From: Desulfatibacillum sp.
Lineage (GTDB): Bacteria; Desulfobacterota; Desulfobacteria; Desulfobacterales; Desulfatibacillaceae
Assembly (NCBI GenBank): GCA_016342355.1
Contig: JAEINP010000019.1
Location: 20,055 to 84,054, forward strand
Length of the DNA: 64,000 bases
Reading direction: 5' to 3'
This document shows positions 25,866 through 35,800 of the stretch, piece by piece. The position numbers and the translations under genes were made by a program. Numbering within the stretch: position 1 is the stretch's first letter; each line of letters begins with the position of its first letter. The notes below the pieces were generated by a model that worked only from the letters and a program-made list of their open reading frames with translations, searched no databases and was not told where the DNA came from.

Positions 25866-28800
25866 ATGTTCCGTCCCCGCAGCCTGTTAATCAGGCTGAT
25901 TGTTTCATTTTTAAGCCTTCTGCTAACCGGGATTGCCGTTTCCTCGTATTTTTCCTGGATTCAGGCCCGCAAAATGGTTGAGAAGGTCGTGTATGACGAG
26001 CTTCAGGCTGCGGCCTCGGTCAAACGGGCGGACCTCCGGGAGTGGGTGGAGAGGCAGCGCAAACAGATCATACTCATGTCTCAGCTCCCGGACGTACGGA
26101 TTTTATGTGAGGACTTGGCGCCTGATGACGAAAGCCCTATTTTTGTAGGCGCTCAGGAGTATTTGAGGGTTTTGTTGAATTCCGTGGCCACTTCAGTGCC
26201 TGGACTTGCCGAGGTGTTTATTTTGTCCAAAAGTGAGGGCAAGGTGCTGGTTTCCACCAATTTGCGGCACGAGGGTTTTTCCCGCAAGGATCAGGCCTAT
26301 TTCGAACTGGGCAAGGATGGGGTTTTTTTGCAGAATTTGTACCTGCCTCAGGGTTATTCACTTCCGACCATGACCATTGCTGGCCCGGTGATTAACGCTC
26401 AGGGTGAAACCCTGGCCGTATTGGCCGCCCATCTCAATCTGGATAACATGAACGAAGAGGTCATAGGCCGTACATCCTTTCAGGAGGGGAGAGAGGTTTA
26501 TCTGGTAGACCGGAGGTTCGGCATTATCAACAAGCAGGTTTTGCCCGGGCAAAAGGGTTCATGGAATCTGAACACCGAGGGCATACATAAGTCTTTGGCG
26601 GGGGCCCGGGGTTCCGGGGTGTATGTCAATCACACAGGCCGTAAGGTGATGGGCGTCTACCTGTGGATGCGGGAGTGGGATTTGGGGATGTTGGTCGAGG
26701 TGGATGAAAACAGGGGCTTGGCCCAGGCCCGGACCATTGCCGGAACCGTACTGGGTACGGGGATTGCCGTGGCATTCATCCTGGCCATTGCGGTTTATTT
26801 TTTGTCCTTGCGTTTTGTGCGGCCAGTAACGGCCATAACCAAGGCGGTCCAGGCAGCGGCCAAGGGGGACCTGACCCAAAGGGTTCCAGTGCGTTCTCGC
26901 GATGAGATTGGGGTATTGGCTGACAATTTTAACTCCATGATCAGCCAGTTGCGGGCCTTGTATGCGGCCATGGAAGTGAAGATTGATCAGGTTCAGCAGG
27001 CCAAGGAGACCATTGCGGACCGGGAAAAGTGGTTTCGGGCTCTTATTGAAAACGCCACGGATATTGTCAGCATTTTGGACGCCAATGCGGTCATCACCTA
27101 CCAAAGCCCTTCGGTGGAAAGGATATTGGGGTTGGACCCCATGGACATGGTTGGCCACAGCGTTCTGGAATGGTTTCATCCCGAAGACGTTGAAAAGTTC
27201 CAGGCTATGCTGCCTACGATATTGAATCATCCTGGCATGCTACGGGTTTCCGAATTCCGGCTAAGGCACAAAGACGGCAGTTGGCGGACGCTAGAATTAT
27301 TGGGCAACAATCTGTTGGACGATCCCCTGGTGGGGGGCCTGATATTGAATATCCGTGATGTGACGGAGCGGCGAGAGGCTGAAAAAGCCCTGGAAGAGGA
27401 AAAGGAGCGACTGGCTGTGACGCTCCGAAGCATAGGCGACGGCGTGGTGGCCACTGACGGAGACGGTCGGGTGCGTTTGTTCAACGAGGAGGCCCAGCGC
27501 CTGACAGGGTGGACAGCCGCCGAGGCATTGGGGCGGTCGGCCCGGGATGTTCTGCATATCCACCATATCTATAATGAAGAGGATTACGAGTATTCGGATC
27601 TGGCTGGAATTGTCCTTGCCTCGGGCCAGGCAAAGCCCTCCCGGGGGGATACCATCCTGGTGTCCCGGGATGGGGTTTCCACCCATATTTCATCCAGCGC
27701 CTCTCCCATCACGGACGAAACCGGCCACGCCATCGGCTCCATATTGATATTGCGGGATGTGACCCAGCGGCGGAAATACGAAACCGAATTGCAGAAAATG
27801 GACAAGCTGGAGTCCATAGGCGTTTTGGCTGGCGGGATTGCCCATGATTTTAATAATATTCTTACCGGTGTTCTGGGCAGTATTTCCCTTGCCAAGCTCT
27901 ATGCCAGGGAGCAGACAAGGGTTATAACCAAGCTCCAGGAGGCGGAAAAAGCCTGCCTAACAGCCAGGGAGCTGACCCAGCAACTTCTCACCTTTGCCAG
28001 GGGCGGAGCCCCGGTAAAGGAAAGCGCTTCCCTGGTGGAGTTGTTGCGGGAGTGTGTGGGTTTTGTCCTGTCCGGCTCCATGGTCCGGTGCGAGTACTCG
28101 GTGCCGGAAGACCTCATGCCCGCCGAGGTGGACGCGGCCCAAATCCGGCAGGTTATTCAGAATTTGGTGATTAACGCCACCCAGGCCATGCCCCGGGGAG
28201 GCATCATAAATATTTCCGCCAAAAATGTGGAGGTGGGGGAAAAGGACAGCCTGCCCCTGGCTCCTGGAAAATATGTGGAGATGTCCATCAAGGATCAGGG
28301 GGAAGGCATTTCCCCGGAGGATATCCCCAACATCTTCGATCCCTATTTCACCACCAAACAGGAAGGCAGCGGTTTGGGTCTGGCCACGGCCTATTCCATT
28401 GTGAAAAAGCATGAAGGGCATATTTATGTGGAATCCGCCCCGGGCGGGGGAACCACTTTTGTGGTGTACCTGCCCGCCTCGGAAAGCGCCCCGGTACCCA
28501 GGGAGACCCATCCCCAGGAGATGAACCGCGGCCATGGCAGGGTGCTTTTGATGGACGACGAAGAAGTGGTGCGGGACATAACCGGAGAAATTCTGGAATA
28601 CCTGGGCTTTACGGTGGACAAGGCGCCGGACGGCGCCGAGGCGGTCCGGATTTATCAGGAAGCCATGGAAAGCGCCCAGCCTTTCAGGATTGTGATTATG
28701 GACCTCACCGTACCAGGGGGCATGGGCGGCAAGCAGGCCATGGAAAAAATCCTGGAAATGGATCCTCATGCCAAAGCCCTGGTTTCCTCAGGCTATTCCC

Positions 28801-28946
28801 AGGACCCCATCATGAGCGAATTCCGGGAATTCGGCTTTTCCGGGGTGATTGCCAAACCTTTTACTCCTGAAAACCTCATGCGCGTCATCAACCGGGCGCT
28901 GGAGGTGGAACTGTCTGACACCAATTCGTGGAACTTAATCAGTTAA
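25866..28946 (+). CDS. Hybrid sensor histidine kinase with receiver domain
   Basis: A 1026-residue membrane protein. Transmembrane helix about 8-30; extracellular double-Cache-like sensor about 35-285; second helix about 290-318; HAMP about 318-370; PAS about 390-505; PAS about 515-640 with a PAC end; HisKA with His660 in GGIAHDFNNILTG; ATPase with DQGEGI and GSGLGLATAYSIV; then a C-terminal receiver domain (890-1020) with Asp946 in IVIMDLTVPGG. The receiver can accept the phosphate and pass it to an unseen Hpt partner. GAGGT just before ATG 25866 sets the start; the upstream ATG-like frame to 25824 lacks a site. Confidence 0.92.
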   Translation: MFRPRSLLIRLIVSFLSLLLTGIAVSSYFSWIQARKMVEKVVYDELQAAASVKRADLREWVERQRKQIILMSQLPDVRILCEDLAPDDESPIFVGAQEYLRVLLNSVATSVPGLAEVFILSKSEGKVLVSTNLRHEGFSRKDQAYFELGKDGVFLQNLYLPQGYSLPTMTIAGPVINAQGETLAVLAAHLNLDNMNEEVIGRTSFQEGREVYLVDRRFGIINKQVLPGQKGSWNLNTEGIHKSLAGARGSGVYVNHTGRKVMGVYLWMREWDLGMLVEVDENRGLAQARTIAGTVLGTGIAVAFILAIAVYFLSLRFVRPVTAITKAVQAAAKGDLTQRVPVRSRDEIGVLADNFNSMISQLRALYAAMEVKIDQVQQAKETIADREKWFRALIENATDIVSILDANAVITYQSPSVERILGLDPMDMVGHSVLEWFHPEDVEKFQAMLPTILNHPGMLRVSEFRLRHKDGSWRTLELLGNNLLDDPLVGGLILNIRDVTERREAEKALEEEKERLAVTLRSIGDGVVATDGDGRVRLFNEEAQRLTGWTAAEALGRSARDVLHIHHIYNEEDYEYSDLAGIVLASGQAKPSRGDTILVSRDGVSTHISSSASPITDETGHAIGSILILRDVTQRRKYETELQKMDKLESIGVLAGGIAHDFNNILTGVLGSISLAKLYAREQTRVITKLQEAEKACLTARELTQQLLTFARGGAPVKESASLVELLRECVGFVLSGSMVRCEYSVPEDLMPAEVDAAQIRQVIQNLVINATQAMPRGGIINISAKNVEVGEKDSLPLAPGKYVEMSIKDQGEGISPEDIPNIFDPYFTTKQEGSGLGLATAYSIVKKHEGHIYVESAPGGGTTFVVYLPASESAPVPRETHPQEMNRGHGRVLLMDDEEVVRDITGEILEYLGFTVDKAPDGAEAVRIYQEAMESAQPFRIVIMDLTVPGGMGGKQAMEKILEMDPHAKALVSSGYSQDPIMSEFREFGFSGVIAKPFTPENLMRVINRALEVELSDTNSWNLIS

Positions 28947-29035
28947 CAGCAATTTGGTATCAGTGGATTTCTGGCGACAATGTTATTGCCCAAAGGAAGG
29001 ACAAGGCTTCTTGGGCAGTTAAGGGTCTATAATTG

Positions 29036-29061
29036 ACTCCCCCTGCTTGGGCAGGGGGAGT
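29036..29061. terminator. Hairpin between convergent genes
   Basis: ACTCCCCCTGC (29036-29046) pairs perfectly with GCAGGGGGAGT (29051-29061), loop TTGG. There is no strong T-run on either side, so termination efficiency is uncertain. It separates the hybrid kinase from the convergent fusion gene. Confidence 0.5.
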
Positions 29062-29082
29062 GGGTTATTGCAACTTCCGGGA

Positions 29083-30282
29083 TCAGGCTTTGACGCCCCA
29101 TACTCCGAATACGGGGTCGGAGCAATATAGCTCGTCCGCGTATTTGTCGTCGTCGGGCCGGGGCAGGCCTTGCATGGAGTAGGTCTGCAACTCCTTGAAA
29201 GCCTCTGATTGGAGGAAATACTCCGTCACCAAGCCCATGCGTTCGAAGTCATGGGCTTCCTTCCACACGTCCACCGCCTTAGGCGGAAACCACCGGTTGG
29301 AAAAGGTCACCACAAAAACCCCGCCGGGCCTGAGCACTCGGGCCACGTCCTGGAATACCGCCAGGGGATGGGTCAGGTATTCCACGCTCACGGTGCAGAT
29401 GACCGCGTCAAAGGAGTTGTCTTCGTAAGGCAGCCTGGCGCTTTCGTTGAGGTCCTGGACTGTGAACCCGCTCAGGCGGGGGTTGTTTTCCAGTTCCTCC
29501 TGGTTCATGCCCAGCCCATGGACGCTTTTTAGCTCCAATTCCCCGGGAATATGGGAGTTCCAGCTTGCCATGAGGTCCAACACGTCCATGCCCTTTTTCA
29601 ACACCCTGCCATACAGCCCGGAAACCACTTCCATGGCCCGGGTGTCGATATGGTTGACCATGCGAGGCTGTTGGTAAAAGGCGGTATCCCTGGCGGGGTC
29701 CTCGCGCTCGAACGCGCCGGGATAAAAAAAGTCTGTTGGGCAGCCATTGGCCCGGGCCTGCATGCCAGGTCCCACGCCCAGGATGTCCTCCACGGCAAGG
29801 CAACTGCCGCCGCGTCCCTCCTTGTTGCTGATGTTGCCCGCAACACGGGCTTTGAGGGTGAGTTCCCGGCCTGCCAGGGGATGGTTGAAATCCGCCGTAA
29901 GGCCGTGCCCGTTCATGGTGCTGACCCTAAACGGGGCGCGGTTTTGGGGGAAAATCCCTCCTACGTCCTTCAGGACGCCCCGGGGATAAAACCGGCCTCC
30001 CCGCACTGCCCGCCCCAGGGATTTTTCGTCCACCTGGGCCAGCTTGAGGGCCTTGACCAGACGGGAGGAATATGCGTCCACCCCTTGCCCGGCCTTTAGC
30101 TGGGTATGAGTCCACGCGCCCGGGGGACTCTCCAGCAAAGCAGCCTTCATCTTTGCAGGCAGTAGATCCCGCCAGAAATGAACCCGATCCACATAAAAAT
30201 TTTCTTCATGGGCCGCGTGATCGCTGTTCCACTTCACCTGGAACTCAACGCTTGCCGCTAATTCCGACTTAAGCTGTGTCAT
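29083..30282 (-). CDS. SlyD-like FKBP fused to SAM methyltransferase
   Basis: A 399-residue two-domain protein. The N-terminal part (to about 150) ends in DFNHPLAGRELTLKARV (Asp131 starts the DFNHPLAG hallmark of SlyD-type FKBP peptidyl-prolyl isomerases), although the usual catalytic N-terminal half of an FKBP is only weakly visible. The C-terminal part (about 225-399) is a type-11 methyltransferase with MDVLDLMASWNSH as motif I, FDAVICTVSVEYLTHP and VLRPGGVFVVTFSN. No signal peptide. ATG 30282 has AAGGAGG upstream. Substrate unknown; it may methylate a protein or lipid after folding help, which is inference. Confidence 0.75.
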   Translation of the reverse strand: MTQLKSELAASVEFQVKWNSDHAAHEENFYVDRVHFWRDLLPAKMKAALLESPPGAWTHTQLKAGQGVDAYSSRLVKALKLAQVDEKSLGRAVRGGRFYPRGVLKDVGGIFPQNRAPFRVSTMNGHGLTADFNHPLAGRELTLKARVAGNISNKEGRGGSCLAVEDILGVGPGMQARANGCPTDFFYPGAFEREDPARDTAFYQQPRMVNHIDTRAMEVVSGLYGRVLKKGMDVLDLMASWNSHIPGELELKSVHGLGMNQEELENNPRLSGFTVQDLNESARLPYEDNSFDAVICTVSVEYLTHPLAVFQDVARVLRPGGVFVVTFSNRWFPPKAVDVWKEAHDFERMGLVTEYFLQSEAFKELQTYSMQGLPRPDDDKYADELYCSDPVFGVWGVKA

Positions 30283-30417
30283 AAAAGCCTCCTTGAAAAA
30301 ATGCCATCGTGGAAGCCCGGTCCAGGACACTGTAGCCGACAATAATGTCAGTACGAAAACGAGGCCTGTCAAGGGGGGACGAGCAGGACACAAGAAGTCA
30401 GGCAGCAGAGAAGACAC

Positions 30418-30449
30418 TGCCCGGCGCGGGACTCGGTCCGCGCCGGGCA
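30418..30449 (-). terminator. 12-bp perfect hairpin after enoyl-CoA hydratase
   Basis: TGCCCGGCGCGG (30418-30429) pairs perfectly with CCGCGCCGGGCA (30438-30449). On the minus strand it follows the hydratase stop by about 60 bases. The T-run after it is poor (AGTGTCTTCTCT), so partial termination before the downstream fusion gene is more likely than a full stop. Confidence 0.45.
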
Positions 30450-30509
30450 ATGGGGGAAAGCGATAATCCAAGGGGAGAAAAGGATCCATCGCTCATCTGG
30501 GAGGAAAAA

Positions 30510-31280
30510 TTATTCGCCCTTGAAAACCGGCTGGGTTTTCATGGCAAAGGCGGTCATGCCTTCCATGCAGTCCTTGGATTCAAACAACTTCACCAACTCC
30601 TGGCGTTCCAGTTGCAAGGCCAACTCCGGCGAAATGCTTTCCCGCATGGACAAAACCCGCAATATGGCGGACAGCGCCAGCGGGGGACGTGTGGCCAGGG
30701 TGGCGGCCATTTCCAGGGCCTGGTCCATAACCGTGCCGTCCTCGCACACCCGGTTGACCAAACCCAGTTCCAGGGCTTCGTCCGCCTTTATCTGCTGGCC
30801 CAACAGCATCATTTCTATTGCTTTCGCCCTTCCCACAAGGCGGGGCAGGCGCAAAGTGCCGCCGTAGCCGGGCATGATGCCCAGGTTGGTTTCGGTAAGG
30901 CCGATGCGGGCGCCTTTTTTCAAAAAACGCATGTGGCAGGCCATAGCCAGTTCCAGGCCGCCGCCGAACGCATGGCCGATCATGGCGGCGATCACGGGCC
31001 GGGGAAAGGCTTCGATCTTGTTGAAAATATCCTGAGCGCGCTTGAGGAAATCAATGGGAGAGAGATTGCCGAATCCGCCGGACAAATCCGCCCCGGCGCA
31101 AAAAATCCGGTCCCCGGAACCCGTGATGATCAAGGCCCGAAGGTCTTTGTCCTGGGCCGCAAGGTCCAGGGTCATGCTCATGCCCTCGAAGACCTCGGCG
31201 CTTAGTTGATTGGCCTTGGGCTTGTTGATGGTCAGGATGCCGGTGCTTTCCCGTTTTTCGTACAACACAGAGTCTGACAT
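30510..31280 (-). CDS. Enoyl-CoA hydratase/isomerase family protein
   Basis: A 256-residue crotonase-fold enzyme. The oxyanion-hole glycines lie in FCAGADLSGG and AFGGGLELAMACHM; the catalytic acids appear in GGGLELAMA and the TETNLGIMPGYGGTLRLPRLVG segment, where the first Glu position is retained. Expected role: hydrate a 2-enoyl-CoA in beta-oxidation. It begins nine bases after the 3-hydroxyacyl-CoA dehydrogenase stop, so the pair is one operon giving consecutive steps. Confidence 0.92.
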   Translation of the reverse strand: MSDSVLYEKRESTGILTINKPKANQLSAEVFEGMSMTLDLAAQDKDLRALIITGSGDRIFCAGADLSGGFGNLSPIDFLKRAQDIFNKIEAFPRPVIAAMIGHAFGGGLELAMACHMRFLKKGARIGLTETNLGIMPGYGGTLRLPRLVGRAKAIEMMLLGQQIKADEALELGLVNRVCEDGTVMDQALEMAATLATRPPLALSAILRVLSMRESISPELALQLERQELVKLFESKDCMEGMTAFAMKTQPVFKGE

Positions 31281-31289
31281 GGTGCCTCC

Positions 31290-32450
31290 CTATTTCATCT
31301 CCTTGAATGATCCGTCCGCCACTTCAGGCTCGGCCTTGAAAATCGCCAGGCCAAAGCGGTCTTCCAGTTTTTGGAGGGCCTCGGTCAATTGTCCGGGCTG
31401 CATGCCGGAACAAATGGCAAAGGGGCCTGCCATGGCTTTCATACCATGTACCACGGCCAGGTCAATATCCGCCACCGAGGCGGCAATGCCTTCCTTGAAC
31501 ACCCGCACGGCCTCGTTGATCTGGATGGCCAGCATCTCCATGGGGGTGATATCCTGGCAATTCCTGGAAGTGTCGATCACCGGCTTGCCCGTGGACCAGT
31601 CGTAAATGCCCTTGCCGGTTTTCTTGCCAAGATCTCCGGCCTTCACCTTGGCGGTAAGGTACTTACCGGGCTTGAATTCAGGCGACAGGGTTTCGGCGTA
31701 ATAGGTCAAGGTGTGCACAAACACGTCCAGCCCCACATAGTCTGCCAGTTCATAGGGTCCCTGGGGCATACCCACCATTTTCATGGCCGTGTCCAGTTCG
31801 TCGGGCTTGATCTTGCCTTCGTCCAGGATGGCGCTCAGCAGGGCCTGGTTAGGCGCGTTGATGCGGTTGACAATAAAACCGGGGGAATCCTTAAGCACCA
31901 CCACGGGAATCTTTTTAATGGCTTCGGTAAACTGAACCAGCACCCGGGCCGTGTCGTCACTGGTCTCTGCGCCTTTGATGATTTCCACCAGCTTCATGCG
32001 GTTGACCGGATTGAAAAAATGCAGCCCGGCAAAACGCCGGGGATTGGACACGGACTTGGAAATCTCCGTAATGCTCATCGTGGAGGTATTGGTTGCCAGA
32101 ATGGCGTTTGCAGGAGCATTGGCGGATACATCGGAAAAAACGGATTTCTTCAGGTCCATGATCTCGGGCACGGCCTCGATCACGATCTGGGCGTCGCCCA
32201 CGGCCTTTGCAGTGTCCGTGGTGGCGGAAATCCTGGCCAGGATATCTTCCTTGTCCTGTTCCGTGATTTTGTTCTTGCTCAAAAGGATGTCCAGGCTTTC
32301 GGCGATGCGGGTCATACCCCGGTCCAGGAACTCCTGCTTCACGTCCTTCATGGCCACTGTGTATCCCGCCATGGCCGCCACTTGGCAAATGCCGTGTCCC
32401 ATGTCGCCCGAGCCAATTACCGCCACCTTTTTAACGTCCGCAAATTCCAT
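31290..32450 (-). CDS. 3-Hydroxyacyl-CoA dehydrogenase
   Basis: A 386-residue NAD-dependent enzyme. The Rossmann motif AVIGSGDMGHGICQVAA starts near residue 10; ATNTSTMSITEIS and the catalytic His segment FAGLHFFNPVNRMKLVEI follow; the C-terminal 3HCDH domain has GPYELADYVGLDV. A second short 3HCDH-like half extends to the end. ATG 32450 with GGAGG upstream is preferred over the open frame to 32540, which would run into the promoter palindromes. With the hydratase it makes the middle two steps of fatty acid oxidation. Confidence 0.93.
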   Translation of the reverse strand: MEFADVKKVAVIGSGDMGHGICQVAAMAGYTVAMKDVKQEFLDRGMTRIAESLDILLSKNKITEQDKEDILARISATTDTAKAVGDAQIVIEAVPEIMDLKKSVFSDVSANAPANAILATNTSTMSITEISKSVSNPRRFAGLHFFNPVNRMKLVEIIKGAETSDDTARVLVQFTEAIKKIPVVVLKDSPGFIVNRINAPNQALLSAILDEGKIKPDELDTAMKMVGMPQGPYELADYVGLDVFVHTLTYYAETLSPEFKPGKYLTAKVKAGDLGKKTGKGIYDWSTGKPVIDTSRNCQDITPMEMLAIQINEAVRVFKEGIAASVADIDLAVVHGMKAMAGPFAICSGMQPGQLTEALQKLEDRFGLAIFKAEPEVADGSFKEMK

Positions 32451-32490
32451 TGATTCCTCCGTGTGGATTATTGTGAAATCCTGTTGAATT

Positions 32491-32509
32491 CCCATGCGTC
32501 CTGCATGGG
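32491..32509. promoter_or_regulatory. Hairpin in the dehydrogenase leader
   Basis: CCCATGC (32491-32497) and GCATGGG (32503-32509) pair, with looser pairing continuing outward (GAATT/AGAATT). It is about 40 bases upstream of the start codon. Confidence 0.4.
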
Positions 32510-32532
32510 AGAATTGCCTGTCGCAAAACAGA

Positions 32533-32546
32533 ACTGACATGTCAGT
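32533..32546. promoter_or_regulatory. 14-bp perfect palindrome, likely TetR-type operator
   Basis: ACTGACATGTCAGT is fully self-complementary. It lies about 85 bases upstream of the beta-oxidation pair. The layout resembles sites of TetR-family fatty-acid regulators. A TetR gene sits at 56245 but has its own, different palindrome. Confidence 0.5.
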
Positions 32547-32806
32547 CTAATTTCAAGATATAGACAAACCCCGCCCCCGTGTCAAGCCGTTTTCACCAAT
32601 TCAGACCCTAAGTCAGTGTATAAGTTTTAACGAGAGGCCTTGCGCCGGTCTGGGCAGACGCACATTCGATCCGACCGGGCTATTTCCCGGAGCAGTGGGT
32701 CGGAGTCCATGTGCAGAATTTTCGGCTTCCATGGCGAATTCTTGTCCACGCTATGGATTCGTCAGGAATATTTTGGCAGCCCCCTTCCTGCGGGGCCGTA
32801 TGGCGG

Positions 32807-35800
32807 TTAATCCCCAAACAGGTCCAGTTGGACGGGTTCGGGTTTTTTCTTGCGCTTGAAGGGCTTTTTCAGGTCCTTCATTTCCTTTTCGATGCGGGCA
32901 AGGAAAGGGCTGGGCTTTTGGGAAAGCACCATGCCGAACATCCTTCTTCGCTTGGCGTAGGTCAGCCATAAGCGCCGTTGGGCGCGGGTGAGAGCCACGT
33001 AAAAAAGGCGCAATTCCTCCTCAGGGTCCGACTCCTTGCCTTCCCGTGCATGGGGAATCAGCCCGTCCTCGCACCCTGCCACAAAAACGCCCCGGAATTC
33101 CAGACCCTTGGCCGCGTGCATGGTCATGAGGGAAACCCGGTCTGCTTCCGGCGCCAAGGTGTCGGCGTCGCTGGCCAGATTCACCAGGTCGCAAAACCGA
33201 GCCAGGCCGCCGGAAAAATCCCGAGCCATGTCCACGATGCAGGCGCTGGCCGTCCGGCCGTTGCCGCTTCGGGCATACAGGGGTTCCAGGGGAATGCTGT
33301 AAATCAGGTGTTCCAGGGCCTCCGCCAAGGGCATATCCTCTGTTTTCCTGCGGGCGTCGGCAATAGTTTTCCAAACCGTATGCAGCCGGATTTGCTGAGA
33401 ATTGGACAAGCCCGGCAAGGGAAGTCTGCGCGCCACGTCCAGGGTCTGGGTCAGGTTTTTGCCCTGGGATTCCCCCCAGGTTCGAAGGGTTTCCATGGTC
33501 TTGTCGCCAATGCCCCGTTTAGGGACATTCATAATCCGCAGCAGGTCCAGGTCCGTGCCTGTTTGGTTAATCAGCCGGAGATAGGAAAGCAGTTCCTCCA
33601 CGCCGGGATGGTCCACCAGCCTTTTTTTGTCCACCACCTGATAAGGGATGCCCGAACGGTCCAGGGCTTCCACCAAGGGAGGTAGTTGGAGGCGGGTTCG
33701 GAACAAAACCGCAAAATCCCCAAGACTCCAGTCTTCGTCCGAAGTATCCAGTTCCACCCTGCCCGAATCCAGGGAAAAATGGCTGGTGCCGCCCACCATG
33801 CTTTCCATGATGTGCACAATGGCTTCCGACTCAGCCGCCGAAGTGGGGGTATCCAGGATCATAATCCTGTCGGCGCCCACAATGCCGGAATGGAGGCCGA
33901 AATCCTGTCCCGGCTCTCCCATGACCTGTCCCGCCACTTTCAGGACGGTTTCCGTGGACCGGTAATTGGTGGAAAGATGGATAATCCGGGCGCGGGGATA
34001 GTCTTCACTAAACCGGTTGAAAAAGACCACGTCCGAACCCCGAAACCCGTAAATAGCCTGATCCGGGTCCCCAATCACAGCCAGATCCCCGTCCGGGGGG
34101 CACAAAAGCCCTAAAAGCCGGTACTGGACCTGGTTCACGTCCTGGAATTCATCCACGCACACATGGGGAAAACGCTTTTGGAGGGATTCCCGGTACAGGG
34201 AGTCCGCCTCAATAGTCCGCACAGCTTGGTACATAAGGTCGTCAAAGTCCAAAAGCCCCAGGCCGAAGATCAATGTCTGATAAGCAATATAGGCCTCCTT
34301 CATAGCCATAGCCCCGCCTTCCGGAACCTGAAATTCGGCGAAATTCGGGGAAACCATACGCTGCTTTGCCAGGGAGATATGGAGGGAGGCCTGTTCCGGC
34401 TTGATCTTTTTGATCCCGGCTTCCTTCAAAGCCTGGCGGATGTAATGGAGCCGGTCCTTTTCCCCCAACACGCTGATGGCCCGGCCTTCGGCCTCGGCCT
34501 GCTCACGCAATAGGGTCAGGCAAAAGGCGTGAAAGGTAGCCACATGGACCCGGCTTCCCTGCTCACCCATCATTTTTTCCAAGCGATGGTGCATTTCCCG
34601 GGCCGCTTGGTTGGTGAAGGTAATGGCCAGGACAGACTCGGGCAAGGCCCCGGTTTCCTGAATCAAGCGGGCTATGCGGTGGGTGAGGGTGCGGGTTTTT
34701 CCGGTCCCCGGGCCTGCCTTGATGAGCAAGGGCGATCCTTGGTGATTGACCGCGCTTTTCTGCACCGCGTTCAATTCAAAGGGCTTGGGCGCCGGACGTT
34801 CCACGGGGACCTGCTTTTGGACTGCCGGAGCCAGGGGCGGTTCTTGGGATTCCATGGTTTCATTCCCGGCAATGGCAGAATCCGGGAATAAGGCGGTATC
34901 TTCAAAAATCAGGCTCGGTTCAACCGCTTTTTTTTTGATTTCGGGCTTTTTTTTTACGGCCTTGGCTGGTTTGGGAATACTGAATAAAGCCTGCTGACCC
35001 AACAGGATTTCCCGTTCCTGATCGTCAAACACGGCCACCGTGCCGTACTCGCCGTCAAATCCGCCGTTGAGCACAATGTTTCCGGCGCGCATCCGTTTTA
35101 TGGCTTCGCCCAATAGAGGCAGGGGCGACTTCTCCAGTTCTTCGATGGCGGCGTCCTTGATGATCCAGAGCTCCGGCCCCATGGCTTTCAGGATTTCGTG
35201 ATAAACCGTGGTCACCTTTTTGCTGGTCGGCCCCACGCCCAGCACAGTGGACAAAATATCCACCAAGGGAACCAGGCTGTGGAAAGGATGCCGCCTTTCC
35301 GGCAGTTGGCCGTCTTGCCTGTCCGCCAGTTCTTCCACCCTGTGGAGCACACCCAGCGTCAGGGGCTTGCCGCAAACCGGGCACAGGCAATCATGGGCCA
35401 GGCTTTCCCCGGGCCTGAAGCAAATGCCGCATTTTCGGTGTCCGTCCAGGTGGTACTTGCCTTCCTCGGGAAAAAACTCAATGGTGCCCAAAAAGTTCTC
35501 GCCCGTCTCCAATGCCCGGCGCATGGCCGGGAACGAAAGCTCGGTGTCGAACAGGTTGGCCTCCCTGGCCAGTTTGGAGGGGGAATGGGCGTCGGAATTG
35601 GATACCAGAGTCCTTCCATCCAGGCCCGAAATTCTCCAGTTCATGGGCGGATCCGAGGAAAGGCCGGTTTCCAGGGCGAAAATATGGGACGAAAGATCTT
35701 CGAAGCATTCTTCTATGGAATCAAATCCCGACTTGGAGTCCAGCAGGGAAAACCAGGGAGTCCAAATGTGGGCCGGGATGAAAATTCCTTCGGGGTCATG

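Larger units (their letters stand above)
32451..32806. other. Promoter region of the beta-oxidation pair
   Basis: This 356-base gap between the nuclease-helicase gene and the dehydrogenase holds two inverted repeats (32491-32509, 32533-32546). No gene is seen. Confidence 0.6.
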
